Below, piece by piece: positions 7,481-16,439 of a stretch of 64,000 nt of DNA. Under the pieces are notes generated by a model. The model was not told the origin of the DNA. It did no database searches and saw nothing but the letters and a program-made list of their open reading frames with translations. This stretch comes from Geomonas propionica (lineage in GTDB: Bacteria; Desulfobacterota; Desulfuromonadia; Geobacterales; Geobacteraceae). The DNA lies in the NCBI RefSeq assembly GCF_016458235.1, contig NZ_JAEMHK010000014.1, forward strand, positions 1 to 64,000. Reading direction: 5' to 3'. The position numbers and the translations under genes are program-made. The stretch's first letter is position 1. Each line of letters begins with the position of its first letter.

Positions 7481-7506
7481 CAAAGATGGGGGCGGGTCTT
7501 TATATT
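7477..7506 (+). promoter_or_regulatory. Sigma-70-type promoter for the fmdB-like gene
   Basis: TTGACA with an 18-bp spacer and TATATT; the -35 box overlaps the stop codon of the CBS gene. An AGGAGG ribosome site lies 43 bases further on. Confidence 0.6.
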
Positions 7507-7565
7507 AATCCTGCCCTTAGCCGTCTTATGGCTGGTGTCACAGTTTATTAGGAGGTAGCAAAGAA

Positions 7566-7808
7566 ATGCCACTTTACGAGTATCAATGCAAAAGCTGCAA
7601 TAATACCTTTGAGTTGCGCCAGAAGTTCTCCGACGCGCCCGCTTCCGAATGCCCCGCCTGCGGCGGCCCGGTCGAGAAGCTGATCTCCCAGTCTGGTTTT
7701 TCACTGAAAGGGGGAGGGTGGTACGGCGACGGTTACGGCACCACCAAGACTGCCGCACCCGCCTGCCCCTCCGGCGGAAGCTGCGCCGGCTGCCCCTCTG
7801 CCTCCTGA
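7566..7808 (+). CDS. FmdB-family zinc-ribbon protein
   Basis: 80 aa. MPLYEYQCKSCNNTFE and CPACGGPVEKLIS give the two CxxC knuckles of the FmdB zinc ribbon, a putative regulatory or structural domain first named from the formamidase/amidase regulator FmdB. The C-terminal 20 residues add five more Cys/Ser/Gly-rich positions (CPSGGSCAGCPS), seen in many members. It has its own promoter and a strong terminator, so it is transcribed alone. The molecular target is unknown. Confidence 0.88.
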   Translation: MPLYEYQCKSCNNTFELRQKFSDAPASECPACGGPVEKLISQSGFSLKGGGWYGDGYGTTKTAAPACPSGGSCAGCPSAS

Positions 7809-7817
7809 TCGAAACCC

Positions 7818-7848
7818 ACCAGGCCCCCGTTCGCGGGGGCCTTTTTTT
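7818..7848 (+). terminator. Rho-independent terminator after the fmdB-like gene
   Basis: GGCCCCCG-TTCG-CGGGGGCC type stem (AGGCCCCCGTTCGCGGGGGCCT) followed by seven T, 10 bases past the stop codon. Confidence 0.9.
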
Positions 7849-7870
7849 GTCCCGTTTTCCGGCAAAGTCC

Positions 7871-7899
7871 TTTACAAAGACCCTCACTTTACTTATTAT
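7871..7899 (+). promoter_or_regulatory. Sigma-70-type promoter for folD
   Basis: TTTACA, 17-bp spacer, TATTAT, about 80 bases upstream of folD. Confidence 0.5.
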
Positions 7900-7982
7900 C
7901 GACAGCTTAAAACCTGATGCCGGTCGGGCCCGCGCGCCCGCACCGCGCCTGCATATTTCATTGAAAAGAGGGGTGCACGTTA

Positions 7983-8828
7983 ATGGCGAAAATCATCGAC
8001 GGGAAGGCCATCGCGGCGAAAATCCGCGCAGAGATCAGCGCAGAGGCGGCTCAGCTGAAGGAGAAGGGGATCGTCCCCGGTTTGGCCGTGGTGCTGGTGG
8101 GCGAGGACCCGGCCAGCAAGGTCTACGTCTCCATGAAGGAGAAGGCGTGCGCTGATGTGGGGATCTTTTCCGACGAGTACAAGCTCCCGGTGGAGACCAG
8201 CGAAGACGAGCTGTTGGCCCTGATCGCGAAGCTGAATGCGGACCCCAAGATCCACGGTATCCTGGTGCAGTTGCCGCTGCCCAAGCAGATCAACACCGAG
8301 CGCGTCCTCGAGGCGATCTCGCCGGACAAGGACGCTGACGGTTTCCACCCCTACAACGTGGGGCGCCTGGTGATCGGCAAGCCGCTCTTCCAGCCCTGCA
8401 CCCCCTACGGCGTCATGGTGATGCTCAAGGAGGCGGGAGTGGAGCTTTCCGGCAAGGAAGTGGTCGTGGTGGGGCGCTCCAACATCGTCGGCAAGCCGGT
8501 CGCCTTCATGTGCCTGCAGCAAAACGCCACGGTGACCCTGTGCCACTCGAAGACGCGCGACTTGGCCGGCAAGGTGGCCCAGGCCGACGTAGTGATCGCG
8601 GCGGTGGGCGTGCCGGAGATGATCAAGGGCTCCTGGATCAAGGAAGGGGCGGTGGTCATCGACGTGGGCGTGAACCGCGTGGGCGAGAAAAAGCTGGTCG
8701 GCGACGTGGAGTACGCGGCCGCCAGCGAGCGCGCCTCGGCCATTACCCCGGTGCCGGGGGGCGTGGGGCCGATGACCATCACCATGCTGCTGCAGAACAC
8801 GCTGGAGTCGGCGAAGCGCGGCATGTAG
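7983..8828 (+). CDS. folD: Methylenetetrahydrofolate dehydrogenase / cyclohydrolase
   Basis: 281 aa, the standard length. FolD oxidises 5,10-methylene-THF with NADP+ and hydrolyses the methenyl product to 10-formyl-THF, supplying one-carbon units for purines and fMet-tRNA. Visible signatures are [18 protein letters not shown] (with the catalytic Lys in the YxxxK arrangement), GILVQLPLP, the [10 protein letters not shown] block, the dinucleotide loop [13 protein letters not shown] and the C-terminal [11 protein letters not shown]. The gene is monocistronic, with its own promoter and a repeat-containing gap behind it. Confidence 0.97.
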   Translation: MAKIIDGKAIAAKIRAEISAEAAQLKEKGIVPGLAVVLVGEDPASKVYVSMKEKACADVGIFSDEYKLPVETSEDELLALIAKLNADPKIHGILVQLPLPKQINTERVLEAISPDKDADGFHPYNVGRLVIGKPLFQPCTPYGVMVMLKEAGVELSGKEVVVVGRSNIVGKPVAFMCLQQNATVTLCHSKTRDLAGKVAQADVVIAAVGVPEMIKGSWIKEGAVVIDVGVNRVGEKKLVGDVEYAAASERASAITPVPGGVGPMTITMLLQNTLESAKRGM

Positions 8829-8870
8829 GAATGCTGACGGGGGCGCTGGGTTGGATGCGCCAGCTAGAAG

Positions 8871-8906
8871 CAAATCCCCCCTATCCCCCCTTCGCAAGGG
8901 GGGGAC
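8871..8906. repeat. REP-like unit CAAATCCCCCCTATCCCCCCTT / GCAAGGGGGG
   Basis: A C-rich run, TTCGCAA and a G-rich run, able to form a hairpin. Closely related units lie at 25953-25988 and, inverted, at 26114-26152. It sits in the folD-galU gap. Confidence 0.75.
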
Positions 8907-8969
8907 GTGAGGCGACGTGTTCCGCTAGTGGCCATCATTCTGCAATATTATTCAATGTGAGGTCTCGCT

Positions 8970-9836
8970 ATGCGCGTTAAAAAGGCGGTCTTTCCGGTCG
9001 CAGGCCTGGGAACCAGGTTCCTGCCGGCCACCAAATCCACACCCAAGGAGATGCTGCCGCTCATCGACAAGCCACTGGTGCAGTACGTGGTGGAGGAGGC
9101 GGTAGCTTCGGGGATCGAACAGATCCTCTTCGTCACCGGCCGCGGCAAGAGGGCGATCGAGGACCACTTCGATATCGCTTTCGAGTTGGAGTCGCTGCTC
9201 TACGACAAGGGGAAGGACCACGAACTGCAGCAGGTGCGCCAGATCGCGGAGATGGCCAACATCTTCTTCGTGAGGCAGAAGGAGGCGCTAGGCCTTGGCC
9301 ACGCCATCCTCTGCGCCAAGGATTTCGTGGGCGACGAGCCCTTCGCAGTCCTTTTGGGCGACGACATCATCGATGCCCAGCAGCCCTGTCTGGGGCAGCT
9401 CCTGGAGACCTACGAGACCTACCGCTCGCCGGTACTCGCCCTGGAGCAGGTCCCGATCGAGAACATCTCCTCGTACGGATGTGTCAAGGCGAACCACCTG
9501 GCCAAGCGCGCCTTCGAGGTGCTGGACCTGGTGGAGAAACCGCCGGTCGCGGAGGCGCCCTCGGACCTGGCCATCATCGGCCGCTACATCCTGACCCCGG
9601 GGATCTTCCCGATCCTGCAAAACCAGGAGCCGGGCAAGGGGGGAGAGATCCAGTTGACCGACGCCATCAAGACGCTCTCGCGCCAGGAGCCGATCTACGG
9701 CTGCCGCTTCGACGGCATTCGCCACGACTGCGGCGACAAGCTGGGCTTTTTGAAGGCAACGGTGGATATGGCGCTCAAGCGCGATGAGTTCAACGGGGAT
9801 TTCGAGGCGTTTTTGAGGCAGCGCCTGGGCTGCTAG
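8970..9836 (+). CDS. galU: UTP--glucose-1-phosphate uridylyltransferase
   Basis: 288 aa. GalU joins UTP and glucose-1-phosphate to give UDP-glucose for LPS, exopolysaccharide and trehalose synthesis. The nucleotidyltransferase signature FPVAGLGTRFLPATKSTPKE is complete at residues 7-26, followed by VQYVVEEAVASGI and the sugar-binding LLGDDII and VEKPP blocks. Its stop codon overlaps the stop of the convergent TonB gene, so the two mRNAs share a few 3' bases and no terminator hairpin separates them. Confidence 0.97.
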   Translation: MRVKKAVFPVAGLGTRFLPATKSTPKEMLPLIDKPLVQYVVEEAVASGIEQILFVTGRGKRAIEDHFDIAFELESLLYDKGKDHELQQVRQIAEMANIFFVRQKEALGLGHAILCAKDFVGDEPFAVLLGDDIIDAQQPCLGQLLETYETYRSPVLALEQVPIENISSYGCVKANHLAKRAFEVLDLVEKPPVAEAPSDLAIIGRYILTPGIFPILQNQEPGKGGEIQLTDAIKTLSRQEPIYGCRFDGIRHDCGDKLGFLKATVDMALKRDEFNGDFEAFLRQRLGC

Positions 9837-10675
9837 TGCAGCCGGCCGCTGCCGCTGCCGTAGTGGAAGAAGGCGATCAGTTTGAAGGTGTCGCCGGTGT
9901 ACCCCTTGGGGAAGGAACCGACCGGTCCCAGGGCGTTCAGGGTGCGCAGCACCTCGTCGTCGAGGATCTTGCTCCCCGAACTCTCCAGCATGTCGACCCG
10001 GACGATCTCGCCCTTGCGGTTGAAGGTGATCCGGACCGGCGTGGTCCCCTCGATGCCGCGCAGAAGGGCCGCCTGCGGATAGTGCCACACGCCGTAGATC
10101 GCGTTTTCCAGGCGGCGTAAGAAGGAGCCGAAAAGGATATCGTCGGTGTTGAGGAAGCGGGTTTCCCCCTCCTCGACCTCGCTGCGGTACTTCTCCCGGT
10201 AGCTCTCCTCCAGGCGCGCCATCTTCGTGGCGCTGGGAAAGAGCTTGGCCCGGTCGGGAACCTGACCGGTCTTGGGCTTGAAGATCCCCTGGCCCGGAGT
10301 GACCGGCTCCTGGGAGGGTTGCACAGCCTGAGGTGAGGCCGGCTGTCTCGGCGCCGGGCGGCTCACCTGCGGCAGCGGTTTCGACCGGGGCAGCATCCGG
10401 TCCACCTCGTCCAGCCCCTTCGGTGCCGTCTCCTTGACAACACGCTGCGGTTTTTCCGCGTGCCGCTTGATCTCGGGCTTGGGCTCGGGCTTTTCCACGG
10501 GCTGGGGCTGCGGCTTCAGGTCGGGCAGCTCGGTGAGGTCGACCATGGTCGGTTCCGGTGCCGTTTTGGGTTGTCCTGGGGGGATTATCATGATAACAAG
10601 ATATACCGCTACATGGACCAGTAGTGACAGCGCCAGCAGGTAGAGGAAGTTTTTTTCGATATATCTGTCGGACAT
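9833..10675 (-). CDS. TonB-family energy transducer
   Basis: 280 aa. A membrane anchor (about residues 11-31) is followed by a long Pro/Lys/Glu-rich spacer (about 35-150) able to span the periplasm, then a TonB-type C-terminal domain (YGVWHYPQAALLRGIEGTTPVRI and DDEVLRTLNALGP). TonB proteins carry proton-motive energy from ExbB-ExbD to outer-membrane receptors; no exbBD or receptor gene is nearby, so its partners are unknown. The C-terminal domain has the shape found in many Geobacter TonB paralogues. A hairpin-forming sequence (CCACACCCG...CGGGTGG) lies directly before the start codon and could affect translation. Confidence 0.85.
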   Translation of the reverse strand: MSDRYIEKNFLYLLALSLLVHVAVYLVIMIIPPGQPKTAPEPTMVDLTELPDLKPQPQPVEKPEPKPEIKRHAEKPQRVVKETAPKGLDEVDRMLPRSKPLPQVSRPAPRQPASPQAVQPSQEPVTPGQGIFKPKTGQVPDRAKLFPSATKMARLEESYREKYRSEVEEGETRFLNTDDILFGSFLRRLENAIYGVWHYPQAALLRGIEGTTPVRITFNRKGEIVRVDMLESSGSKILDDEVLRTLNALGPVGSFPKGYTGDTFKLIAFFHYGSGSGRLH

Positions 10676-10844
10676 GTAGCTCCACCCGCCGTTTCGGGTG
10701 TGGAATGGTCTTCACGCAAAGGGTTCCGCCCGTACGCTCCGCGTGATGGTAGAAGATCATCCGGCAAAATGCAAGGGGTTTGGGGGGCGCCCGGGCACCA
10801 CGACGTTGCTAACTCCGCTGAACCCTTCCGTAAACATCCGCTCC

Positions 10845-10858
10845 TTGACCTAGGTCAA
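10845..10858. promoter_or_regulatory. Perfect palindrome TTGACCTAGGTCAA upstream of etfB
   Basis: A 14-bp perfect palindrome 54 bases before the etfB start. TTGAC-N4-GTCAA has the geometry of CRP/FNR-family sites (FNR is TTGAT-N4-ATCAA; HcpR-type sites are closer). It could also serve as the -35 region of the operon promoter. It is a good operator candidate for the Etf operon. Confidence 0.55.
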
Positions 10859-10912
10859 CTTTTTTTCCCAATTCTCTAGTACTGTGAAGGCATCAAAATA
10901 TCCGAGGTCACC

Positions 10913-11725
10913 ATGCTCGTAGTGGTATGCGTTAAGCAGGTTCCCGACACAACGCAGGTACAGATCGATCCCGTCACCAACACCCTGATCCGCGAGGGTG
11001 TCCCCTTTATCGTCAACCCCTACGATACCCACGCGGTGGAGCAGGCGCTGCGCTTTAAGGACCGCTTCGGCTGCCGCGTGGCCGCCATCTCGATGGGGCC
11101 TCCCAACGCCGAGGCGACGCTGAGAAAGGCGCTGGCCCAGGGGGTTGACCGTGCGGTGCTCCTCTCCGACCGGACCTTCGGCGGCGCCGACACGCTGGCG
11201 ACCAGCAAGGTGCTGGCCGCGGCCATCGAAAAGCTCGCCCAGGAAGAGGAGGTCGGGGTGGTGATCTGCGGCAAGCAGACCATCGACGGCGACACCGCCC
11301 AGGTCGGCCCCGGCATCGCCACCCGGCTCCACTTCTCGCAGCTCACCCTGGTGGACCGGGTCGACGAGCTCGATCTCTCCGCCAAGAAGATCCGGGTGAG
11401 CCGCAAGCTGGAGGGGCGCCACGAGCACGTGGAGGCGCCGCTGCCGGTGCTTTTGACCGTGGTGCGCGAGTTGAACCGGCCGCGCTACCCAACCGTCGCC
11501 ATGCGCCTTGAGTCCGCCGACGCCCAGGTCGAGGTCTGGGACAACAAGGTGCTGCAACTCGACGCGAACGGCATCGGCCTGAAGGGCTCCCCCACCTGGG
11601 TGAGCCGCATCTTCTCGCCCGAACGGGCCAAGGGGGAGATGCTGGGGGACGGGGTGCACGACCCGGAAGGGGCGGCGCAGTTGCTGATCGACAAGATGCT
11701 GGAGAAGGACCTCCTGGCTCTCTAA
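10913..11725 (+). CDS. etfB: Electron transfer flavoprotein beta subunit
   Basis: 270 aa. EtfB, with EtfA, takes electrons from acyl-CoA dehydrogenases in the cytoplasm. The start VVVCVKQVPDTTQVQIDP and the VICGKQTIDGDTAQVGPGIA block (AMP/FAD-binding region of the beta subunit) are family hallmarks. It is first in a three-gene operon with a ferredoxin-fused etfA and a membrane FeS protein. That layout matches Etf systems linked to the menaquinone pool in anaerobic fatty- and aromatic-acid oxidisers. The protein lacks obvious insertions and is of normal length; whether it is a bifurcating type cannot be decided by eye. Confidence 0.96.
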   Translation: MLVVVCVKQVPDTTQVQIDPVTNTLIREGVPFIVNPYDTHAVEQALRFKDRFGCRVAAISMGPPNAEATLRKALAQGVDRAVLLSDRTFGGADTLATSKVLAAAIEKLAQEEEVGVVICGKQTIDGDTAQVGPGIATRLHFSQLTLVDRVDELDLSAKKIRVSRKLEGRHEHVEAPLPVLLTVVRELNRPRYPTVAMRLESADAQVEVWDNKVLQLDANGIGLKGSPTWVSRIFSPERAKGEMLGDGVHDPEGAAQLLIDKMLEKDLLAL

Positions 11726-11747
11726 TTACATTACCAAGGGAAATGCA

Positions 11748-13073
11748 ATGACCGATGCTGTGAAACCACCCAAGAAACCGCGCGGCAAGGCAAGGCTGCT
11801 GGAGAACAAGTGCATCGCCTGCGGGGCCCGCTGCCAGAGCGCCTGCCCGGTGGACGCGATCCAGATGAACGACGCCGGGGAGCCGATCATCGACGCCTCC
11901 CGCTGTATCGGCTGCGTCAAGTGCGTCAAGGTGTGCCCGGTGCAGGCGCTGGAGATGTCCTTCACCCCTGAAGAGCTGCGCATCCTGCAGGAGCTGGCGG
12001 CGGTGTCCGGCGGCGAGCCGGTTGAGGAGGACGCCGAGGAAGCGGCACTTAAGAAGAAGCTCGCCGCCTATTCCGGGGTCTGGGTCTTCGTGGAACAGAC
12101 CGAGGGGGAGGCCGCCAAGGTCTCCTGGGAGCTTTTGGGTAAAGGGAAAGAGCTGGCACAGGCGCGCAAGTGCCCGCTGTGCGCCGTGGTGATGGGGGAC
12201 GGGGTGGAGAAGCTCTGCGACCAGGCCTTCGGCTACGGCGCCGAGAAGGTCTATCTCATGGACGCGCCGGTTCTGCGCCACTACCGCACCGAGGCCTACC
12301 AGAAGAGCCTGTGCGCCCTGGTCGAGAAGTACAAGCCGGAGGTGATCCTGATGGGCGCCACCGGTCTCGGGCGCGATCTCGCTGGCGTGGTCGCCACCGT
12401 GATGGCCACCGGTCTCACCGCGGACTGCACCGGACTCTCCATCGACGACAAGGGGAACCTGATGCAGACCCGCCCGGCTTTTGGCGGCAACATCATGGCC
12501 ACCATCGTCTGCGATAAGTTCCGCCCCCAGATGTCCACGGTGCGCCCGCACGTGATGCCCATGCCCGACTTCGACCCGCAGGCCAAGGGGGAGATCGTCC
12601 GGGAGCCGGTGCCGGTGGCCGAGGAGCAGGTCCTGGTCAAGGTGCTCGACATCCTGATGGACGGCGGCGGTTCCAAGGTCGACATCGCCGGGGCCGAGTT
12701 CATCGTCTCCGGTGGGCGCGGCATGATGGCCAAGGAGAACTTCTCCATGCTCGAGGAGCTGGCCCAAGTATTGGGCGGGGTGGTGGGCGCCTCTAGGAGC
12801 GCGGTCGACGCCGGCTGGATGCCCCCGGACCGCCAGGTGGGGCAGACCGGCAAGACGGTGCGCCCGAAGGTCTACATCGCCTGCGGCATCTCCGGCGCCA
12901 TCCAGCACCTGGTCGGCATGCAGGACTCCGACGTGGTGATCGCCATCAACCGCGACGCCGAGGCCCCCATCTTCGAGGTGGCGAGCTACGGCCTCGTCGG
13001 CGACCTGTTCAAGATCATCCCGGCGCTGACCAACAAGCTGAGGGCCCTCAAGGCAGCCCGCTCCAAGGCGTGA
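11748..13073 (+). CDS. etfA: Electron transfer flavoprotein alpha subunit with N-terminal 2x[4Fe-4S] ferredoxin domain
   Basis: 441 aa, about 120 longer than plain EtfA. Residues 22-66 hold two [4Fe-4S] motifs ([13 protein letters not shown] and [12 protein letters not shown]), a ferredoxin fused in front. The EtfA part follows; its FAD domain is clear at the C-terminus ([16 protein letters not shown], then [19 protein letters not shown]). The fused clusters offer an internal wire from the flavin to a partner such as the membrane FeS protein encoded 55 bases downstream. The gene starts 22 bases after etfB. Confidence 0.95.
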   Translation: MTDAVKPPKKPRGKARLLENKCIACGARCQSACPVDAIQMNDAGEPIIDASRCIGCVKCVKVCPVQALEMSFTPEELRILQELAAVSGGEPVEEDAEEAALKKKLAAYSGVWVFVEQTEGEAAKVSWELLGKGKELAQARKCPLCAVVMGDGVEKLCDQAFGYGAEKVYLMDAPVLRHYRTEAYQKSLCALVEKYKPEVILMGATGLGRDLAGVVATVMATGLTADCTGLSIDDKGNLMQTRPAFGGNIMATIVCDKFRPQMSTVRPHVMPMPDFDPQAKGEIVREPVPVAEEQVLVKVLDILMDGGGSKVDIAGAEFIVSGGRGMMAKENFSMLEELAQVLGGVVGASRSAVDAGWMPPDRQVGQTGKTVRPKVYIACGISGAIQHLVGMQDSDVVIAINRDAEAPIFEVASYGLVGDLFKIIPALTNKLRALKAARSKA

Positions 13074-13128
13074 TCAACCTGAAAGACTAGTTGCGCGGCA
13101 GCGCCGCATTCCATAACGAGGTACCCCT

Positions 13129-15123
13129 ATGATGCCGCAAACCGTTATTTTCACGACGCTCCTGGTCGCCTCGCTCCTCTTTTTCTGCTGGAGCGTGTAC
13201 CGCCGCTTCTCGCTGGTCTACTTCGGCCAGCCGGAAGACAGGCTGGACCAACCGGCGCGCCGTCTTTCCGAGATGTTCCTGTACGCCTTCGGCCAGTTGC
13301 GCGTGCTGAGAAAGCCTTTCGGCCTGAACCACTTCGTGATCTTTTGGTCCTTCGTGATCCTGGCGCTTGCCAACGGCGAGTTCCTGGTCAACGGGGTCTT
13401 CCCGTCGGTGAGCCTCGCCCTGTTGCCGGAAGGGGTGCACCGGGTGCTCCTGTTCGCCTTCGACGTGGTGTCGCTGCTGACCCTGTTCGCCATCGCCTTC
13501 TCTTTCATCCGGCGGCTGGTGGTGAAGCCCCCCTACCTGGATAGCCTGTACGTGAAGGGGAGAAGCCCCGAGGCCTTCGCTATCCTATCCTTCATCGCGC
13601 TTTTGATGCTGGCTTACTTCGGCCTGCACGGCGCGCTGATCGCCCTCCAGACCGAGGGCAATTCCTCCGCCATGCCGGTGTCGAGCCTGGTAGGGGCCTG
13701 GCTTGGGCAGCACCCCTCCCTGATTCCGACCGTCTATCTCGTCTCCTGGTGGGTGCACGCCTTCGTGCTCTTCGCCTTCATCTGCTTTTTGCCGCACTCA
13801 AAGCACATGCACATCCTGACAGCGATCCCTAACTGCTACTTCGGGGCGCTCACCTGGCCCGCCACCCAGCCGCGGGAGAAGTTCGAGAAGGGAGCGGTCT
13901 ACGGGGTAGGGGCCGTGGAGCGCTTCACCTGGAAGGACCTTTTCGACTCGTTCTCCTGCACCGAGTGCGGCCGCTGCCAGGCCGCCTGCCCGGCCACCAA
14001 CACCGGTAAGGCCCTGAACCCGCGCCAGGTCGTGCACGCCATCAAGACCAACCTCATGGAGAACAGTCACGCGCTCCGGGAGGGGAGAAGCGGCACCCTG
14101 CCGCTCATCGGAGACGAGGGTGAGGGGACCAATACCGAGGAGGCCATCTGGGCCTGCACCACCTGCGGCGCCTGCATCGAGGCCTGCCCGGTGCTGATCG
14201 AGCAGATGCCCAAGATCGTCAAGATGCGGCGCCACCTGGTGGAAACCGAGTCCCGCTTCCCCGAGGAACTCTTGAACCTGTTCGAGAACATGGAACAGCG
14301 CTCCAACCCGTGGGGCATCGCCCCGGGCGAGCGTGCCAAGTGGGTTTCCACCCTGCCGGTGCAGCCGTTCGTCGCCGGCGAGACCGAGTACCTCCTCTAC
14401 GTCGGGTGCGCGGGCTCCTTCGATTCCCGCGCCAAGCAGGTCACCGTGGCGCTCGCCACCGTGCTGAACGCCGCCGGCATCTCCTGGGGCATCCTGGGCA
14501 AGGACGAGAAGTGCTGCGGTGATTCGCTGAGAAGGCTCGGCAACGAGTACCTGTTCGAGAAGATGGCACTGGAGAACGTGGAAATTTTCCGCGAGCGCGG
14601 CGTCACCAAGGTGATCACCCTCTGCCCGCACTGCCTCACCACTTTGAAGAACGACTACCGCCAGTACGGCCTGGAGCTCGAGGTGGTGCACCAGAGCGAG
14701 CTGATCGCGGAACTCATCCGGAGCGGCCGCATCAAGCTGGACCGCAAGGACGACAGCCTGGGGCGGATCGCCTACCACGACCCCTGCTATCTTGGGCGCC
14801 ACAACGACATCTTCGACGCACCGCGCACCCTCGTCGAGGCCGCGACCGGCACCGCCGCCGTCGAGGCGGAGCGCCACGGCAGGAACTCGTTCTGCTGCGG
14901 CGCCGGCGGCGGGCGCATGTGGATGGAGGAGTTCACCGGTGAGAGGGTGAACCACGCCCGCGTCGACGAACTCCTGGCCCAGAAGCCCGACACCATCTGC
15001 GTCGCCTGCCCATACTGCATGACCATGGTGGAGGACGGCCTCAAGGACAAGGGGGCGGGCCAGGTCCGGGTCAAGGACGTGGTCGAGGTGCTCGCCGAGG
15101 GGCTGTTGAGGAAGAACGCGTAA
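13129..15123 (+). CDS. Membrane FeS Etf:menaquinone oxidoreductase-type protein (HdrDE-like)
   Basis: 664 aa. The N-terminal third has several membrane helices (about 5-25, 65-90, 100-125, 150-175, 200-220), resembling a NarI/HdrE cytochrome b subunit. Then come two [4Fe-4S] motifs (CTECGRCQAACP, CTTCGACIEACP) and an HdrD-type region with two CCG blocks (KCCGDSLRRLG and FCCGAGGGRMW, preceded by HDPCYLGRHNDI). Fused HdrE-HdrD proteins next to etfAB have been described as Etf-oxidising, menaquinone-reducing enzymes (EMO) in syntrophs and Geobacter. The operon setting strongly supports that role. The donor is likely the ferredoxin-fused EtfA; coupling to the membrane potential is inferred. Confidence 0.88.
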   Translation: MMPQTVIFTTLLVASLLFFCWSVYRRFSLVYFGQPEDRLDQPARRLSEMFLYAFGQLRVLRKPFGLNHFVIFWSFVILALANGEFLVNGVFPSVSLALLPEGVHRVLLFAFDVVSLLTLFAIAFSFIRRLVVKPPYLDSLYVKGRSPEAFAILSFIALLMLAYFGLHGALIALQTEGNSSAMPVSSLVGAWLGQHPSLIPTVYLVSWWVHAFVLFAFICFLPHSKHMHILTAIPNCYFGALTWPATQPREKFEKGAVYGVGAVERFTWKDLFDSFSCTECGRCQAACPATNTGKALNPRQVVHAIKTNLMENSHALREGRSGTLPLIGDEGEGTNTEEAIWACTTCGACIEACPVLIEQMPKIVKMRRHLVETESRFPEELLNLFENMEQRSNPWGIAPGERAKWVSTLPVQPFVAGETEYLLYVGCAGSFDSRAKQVTVALATVLNAAGISWGILGKDEKCCGDSLRRLGNEYLFEKMALENVEIFRERGVTKVITLCPHCLTTLKNDYRQYGLELEVVHQSELIAELIRSGRIKLDRKDDSLGRIAYHDPCYLGRHNDIFDAPRTLVEAATGTAAVEAERHGRNSFCCGAGGGRMWMEEFTGERVNHARVDELLAQKPDTICVACPYCMTMVEDGLKDKGAGQVRVKDVVEVLAEGLLRKNA

Positions 15124-15172
15124 GGGTGGATTACTCCTCCCACCTGTAAGAGGGGGAGCGCACACCGTTCCT

Positions 15173-15199
15173 GTAGGGGCGAATAATATTCGCCCTCAC
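15173..15199. repeat. REP-like palindrome related to the Fic-flanking repeats
   Basis: GTAGGGGCGAATAATATTCG followed by CCCTCAC, the same palindromic core as at 4218 and 5539 with a shorter loop, in the gap after the Etf operon. Confidence 0.7.
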
Positions 15200-15210
15200 C
15201 AGCCCTTTGC

Positions 15211-15245
15211 CCCTCACCCCGGCCCTCTCCCGAGGGAGAGGGGGA
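15211..15245. repeat. Palindromic repeat CCCTCACCCCGGCCCTCTCC / GGGAGAGGG
   Basis: A C-rich unit with a short inverted repeat (CTCTCCCGAGGGAGAG). Related units occur at 51053-51085 and 51122-51170 before valS. Confidence 0.7.
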
Positions 15246-15349
15246 TTGGACGGAAATGATGAAGAAGGCAATGAGCGCCACGAAAGCCTAAAAAGGAGGC
15301 TGCGGGCGGGAACCGATGCACCGTTAGTAGGCAAGGAAAGGAACTTCAC

Positions 15350-16411
15350 CTGTCCCATTTCATCCGCATCAGCGCCAAGCTGCGCCCCTTCCGGGGCGCT
15401 GTCCTCTTTTTTTTACTCCTGCTGCCGTTCAGCGCCTACGGCGCGCCCACCGTCACCGTGGCCGCCGTGGGCGACATCATGATGGGGAGCGACTTCCCGA
15501 CCTCGAAACTGCCCCCCCGCGACGGCCGGGAACTCTTCGCCGCGGTCGCTCCCTACCTGCGCCGCGCCGACCTCGCCCTGGGCAACCTGGAGGGGCCGCT
15601 GTGCAGCGAGGAAACGCCTACCAAACAGCCCCTTGCCGGGCGCCGCTACCTGTTCCGCACCCCGCCGTCCTACGCCCAAAACCTCAAAGATGCCGGCTTT
15701 TCCGTGCTCACCCTGGCCAACAATCACGCCCTGGACTTCGGCCGTGCCGGTCTCGAGTCGACCAGGAATGCGCTCAGCGAGGCGGGGCTACAGTTTTCCA
15801 GCAGGAAAGGTGAGATCGCCCGCTTCGACCTGCACGGCGTGCGCGTCGCCGTGATCGCGCTCTCCTTCGGCCCGCCGCCTCGCTCCCTCGTTTTTCCGGC
15901 ACAGCCGCTGCAAGAGATCGCCCGTGCCTCCGCCGACTACGACGTGGTGATCCTCTCCATCCACGCCGGTGCCGAGGGGAGGGGGGCGCTGCACGTGGCT
16001 CCCGGGGAGGAGCGCTTTCTGGACGAGTCGCGCGGCGACTTGGTCCGCTTCGCCCACGATGCCATTGACCGCGGCGCCGACTTGGTGCTCGCCCACGGGC
16101 CGCACGTGCCGCGCGCCCTGGAGCTGTACCGCGGCAGGCTCATCGCCTACAGCCTCGGGAACTTCGCCACCTACGGCGGGGTGAGCGTCGCCGGCGAGAG
16201 CGGCTACGCGCCGCTTCTCAACGTGGAGCTGGCGGCGGACGGGTCCTTCTTGGGCGGGAGCATCGACTCCTTCCGGCAGTTCCGCTACACCGCCCCGCAA
16301 CCCGACCCCAAGCGCCGCGCCCTGCGCCTGATACGCAGGCTCTCGGCCGATGACTTCCCTGAGTCGCCGCTGGTGTTAGGGGAGGGGGGGCGGATCACGG
16401 TAAAGAAATAG
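15350..16411 (+). CDS. CapA-like metallophosphatase-fold protein with signal peptide
   Basis: The mature part (AAVGDIMMGSD, LGNLEGPL, LTLANNHALDFG, VILSIHAGAEGR, GPHVPRALELY) is a PGA_cap/CapA domain, a calcineurin-like fold found in poly-gamma-glutamate synthesis and in many uncharacterised exported proteins. The first ATG/GTG/TTG in frame (GTG 15458) would start inside this domain. The frame continues upstream through a clear signal peptide (LRPFRGAVLFFLLLLPFSAYGA) with no standard start codon before a stop at 15272. The only candidate is CTG at 15350, preceded by AAGGAAAGGA. I therefore place the start there, giving 353 aa. No other capsule genes are adjacent. Confidence 0.75.
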   Translation: MSHFIRISAKLRPFRGAVLFFLLLLPFSAYGAPTVTVAAVGDIMMGSDFPTSKLPPRDGRELFAAVAPYLRRADLALGNLEGPLCSEETPTKQPLAGRRYLFRTPPSYAQNLKDAGFSVLTLANNHALDFGRAGLESTRNALSEAGLQFSSRKGEIARFDLHGVRVAVIALSFGPPPRSLVFPAQPLQEIARASADYDVVILSIHAGAEGRGALHVAPGEERFLDESRGDLVRFAHDAIDRGADLVLAHGPHVPRALELYRGRLIAYSLGNFATYGGVSVAGESGYAPLLNVELAADGSFLGGSIDSFRQFRYTAPQPDPKRRALRLIRRLSADDFPESPLVLGEGGRITVKK

Positions 16412-16439
16412 GATAACAACATCTAAATTCGGAGGTTCA

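Noticed and set aside
15255-15345. Possible GEMM (c-di-GMP) riboswitch before the CapA-like gene
   Set aside because: Some short matches by eye, but the conserved core and pairing of the class could not be laid out; a covariance-model search is needed.
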